Source: UBA2040 sp047637535 (lineage in GTDB: Bacteria; Bacteroidota; Bacteroidia; Flavobacteriales_D; Crocinitomicaceae). Taken from it: 13,123 bases of DNA. Each line of letters starts with the position of its first letter. The first letter of the stretch is position 1. The stretch covers positions 1 to 13,123 of the forward strand of contig JBLIKY010000049.1 of the NCBI GenBank assembly GCA_047637535.1, given 5' to 3'. The notes under the pieces are model-generated. The model worked only from the letters and a program-made list of their open reading frames with translations, did no database searches and was not told the origin of the DNA. A program made the position numbers and the translations under genes. Positions 12,349-13,123 of the stretch are shown here, one piece after another.

Positions 12349-13123
12349 ATGGACAAACCAAAAATAGCAGACATAAAACCTATAGCGACAGAACTCAATA
12401 AAGGCAAACAATACCTTTGGTGTGCATGTGGCGAATCCAAAAACCAGCCATTTTGTGATTATTCGCATGTATCTACTCCTTTCGAGCCGCTCTCATTTGA
12501 GGCAAAGGAGGATGAGACAGGATATCTATGTATGTGTAAACAAACTAAGAATCCTCCCTATTGTGACGGTACACATGCATCACTAAAAGACGAAGGTGCT
12601 TTAGAGAATTCAGAAGCTACTAACGAAGGTTCAACAAAAGAAGAGCCAACATTAGCTTACATTAAAGCATTGGCTAAAGATGGTTTATCGAAAACAGGGC
12701 ATCATGGTGAAATGGGTGCTATGGGCGTTCCTATTCCCGAATTGCCTCGCTGGAATGACATCCAACTACTGGCTGCTCAAATGGCAACTAAACCATTGAT
12801 GGAAGATGTAGCTGTGGGCTCTGAATTAATCATTGGACCAAATGCAAAGAAGCCTTTAAAATTAGACATACCCTTATTTGTTTCGGACATGAGTTTTGGT
12901 GCTTTATCTGAAGAAGCTAAAATCTCTTTATCTAAAGGCGCAGAAATGGCAGGAACAGGTATTTGCTCTGGCGAAGGTGGAATGTTAGATGAAGAACAAG
13001 CTGCAAATTCTAAATATTTTTACGAATACGCTTCGGCTAAATTTGGTTTTGAATGGGATAAACTTAAGCGTGTTCAAGCCTTCCATTTTAAAGGAGGACA
13101 AGGTGCCAAAACGGGCACAGGTG
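12349..13123 (+). CDS. CDGSH-glutamate synthase-like fusion enzyme, 3'-partial
   Basis: The frame is open from the ATG at 12349 to the window end (258 codons, no stop), so the 3' part is missing. Residues 1-79 are a tandem CDGSH domain with C25, C27, C36, H40 (CACGESKNQPFCDYSH, with Tyr38 where Gly is usual) and C61, C63, C72, H76 (CDGTH). An acidic linker (about 80-103) follows. From about 115 comes the FMN-binding glutamate-synthase-like domain: LKLDIPLFVSDMSFGALSEEAK, GTGICSGEGGML and GGQGAKTGTG are family signatures. Members with this architecture are commonly annotated as glutamate-synthase-related, but without the glutaminase domain the true reaction is unknown. It is probably the last recognisable member of the redox operon within view. 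Confidence 0.9.
   Translation, partial: MDKPKIADIKPIATELNKGKQYLWCACGESKNQPFCDYSHVSTPFEPLSFEAKEDETGYLCMCKQTKNPPYCDGTHASLKDEGALENSEATNEGSTKEEPTLAYIKALAKDGLSKTGHHGEMGAMGVPIPELPRWNDIQLLAAQMATKPLMEDVAVGSELIIGPNAKKPLKLDIPLFVSDMSFGALSEEAKISLSKGAEMAGTGICSGEGGMLDEEQAANSKYFYEYASAKFGFEWDKLKRVQAFHFKGGQGAKTGTG

Noticed and set aside
1..13123. tRNA, rRNA or recognisable riboswitch
   Set aside because: No cloverleaf, rRNA-like stretch or known riboswitch core was noticed in the intergenic regions.

Overview
The window looks like a chromosomal piece of a Bacteroidota bacterium, probably Flavobacteriia-like. The reasons are a low-GC genome with mostly weak or absent Shine-Dalgarno sequences, a cytochrome oxidase gene order typical of that phylum (two large subunit III genes, a CyoD-like subunit IV, two SCO-type proteins, a DUF420/CtaM-like protein), Bacteroidota-type lipoproteins and short Crp-family regulators. 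This assignment is inference from gene content; no rRNA or marker phylogeny is available here.

Region 1 (1-4122) is the distal part of an aerobic respiratory operon, all on the + strand with tiny gaps or overlaps. The first subunit III gene runs in from outside the window. It is followed by the second subunit III, subunit IV, an SCO-like protein that lacks the usual copper-binding histidine, a canonical SCO lipoprotein and a DUF420 assembly protein. The first three are enzyme subunits; the last three are candidate copper-delivery or assembly factors.

Region 2 (about 4239-9780) is an accessory segment and the most interesting part. It reads as an array of integron-type gene cassettes with no integrase in view. 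Four consecutive cassettes end in attC-like sites, at 4946-4979, 5584-5656, 6952-7048 and 8534-8587. In each, the R''-like element at the right end is the reverse complement of the R'-like element at the left end of the same cassette: 10 of 10 bases, 8 of 10, a weak ATAAC match, and 9 of 9. This is what site-specific excision and re-circularisation would leave. The cargo is a lipoprotein of unknown function, a ParD/ParE toxin-antitoxin pair, a secreted orphan protein and a GT-C-type membrane glycosyltransferase. A reverse-oriented outer-membrane beta-barrel protein follows the last good site. A diverged direct repeat of about 60 bp (4239-4299 and 9710-9769) brackets the segment.

Region 3 (9793-13123) is a redox gene cluster on the + strand: a Crp/Fnr-family regulator, a DoxX-like membrane protein, a tandem CDGSH iron-sulfur protein, a YjdI-type [4Fe-4S] mini-ferredoxin, a luciferase-like flavin oxidoreductase, and the start of a glutamate-synthase-like FMN enzyme with a fused tandem CDGSH domain, cut off by the window end. 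The small Fe-S proteins are plausible electron carriers for the two flavoenzymes, but the substrate and physiological role are unknown. A perfect TGTGA-N6-TCACA inverted repeat lies at 9508-9525, upstream of the regulator.
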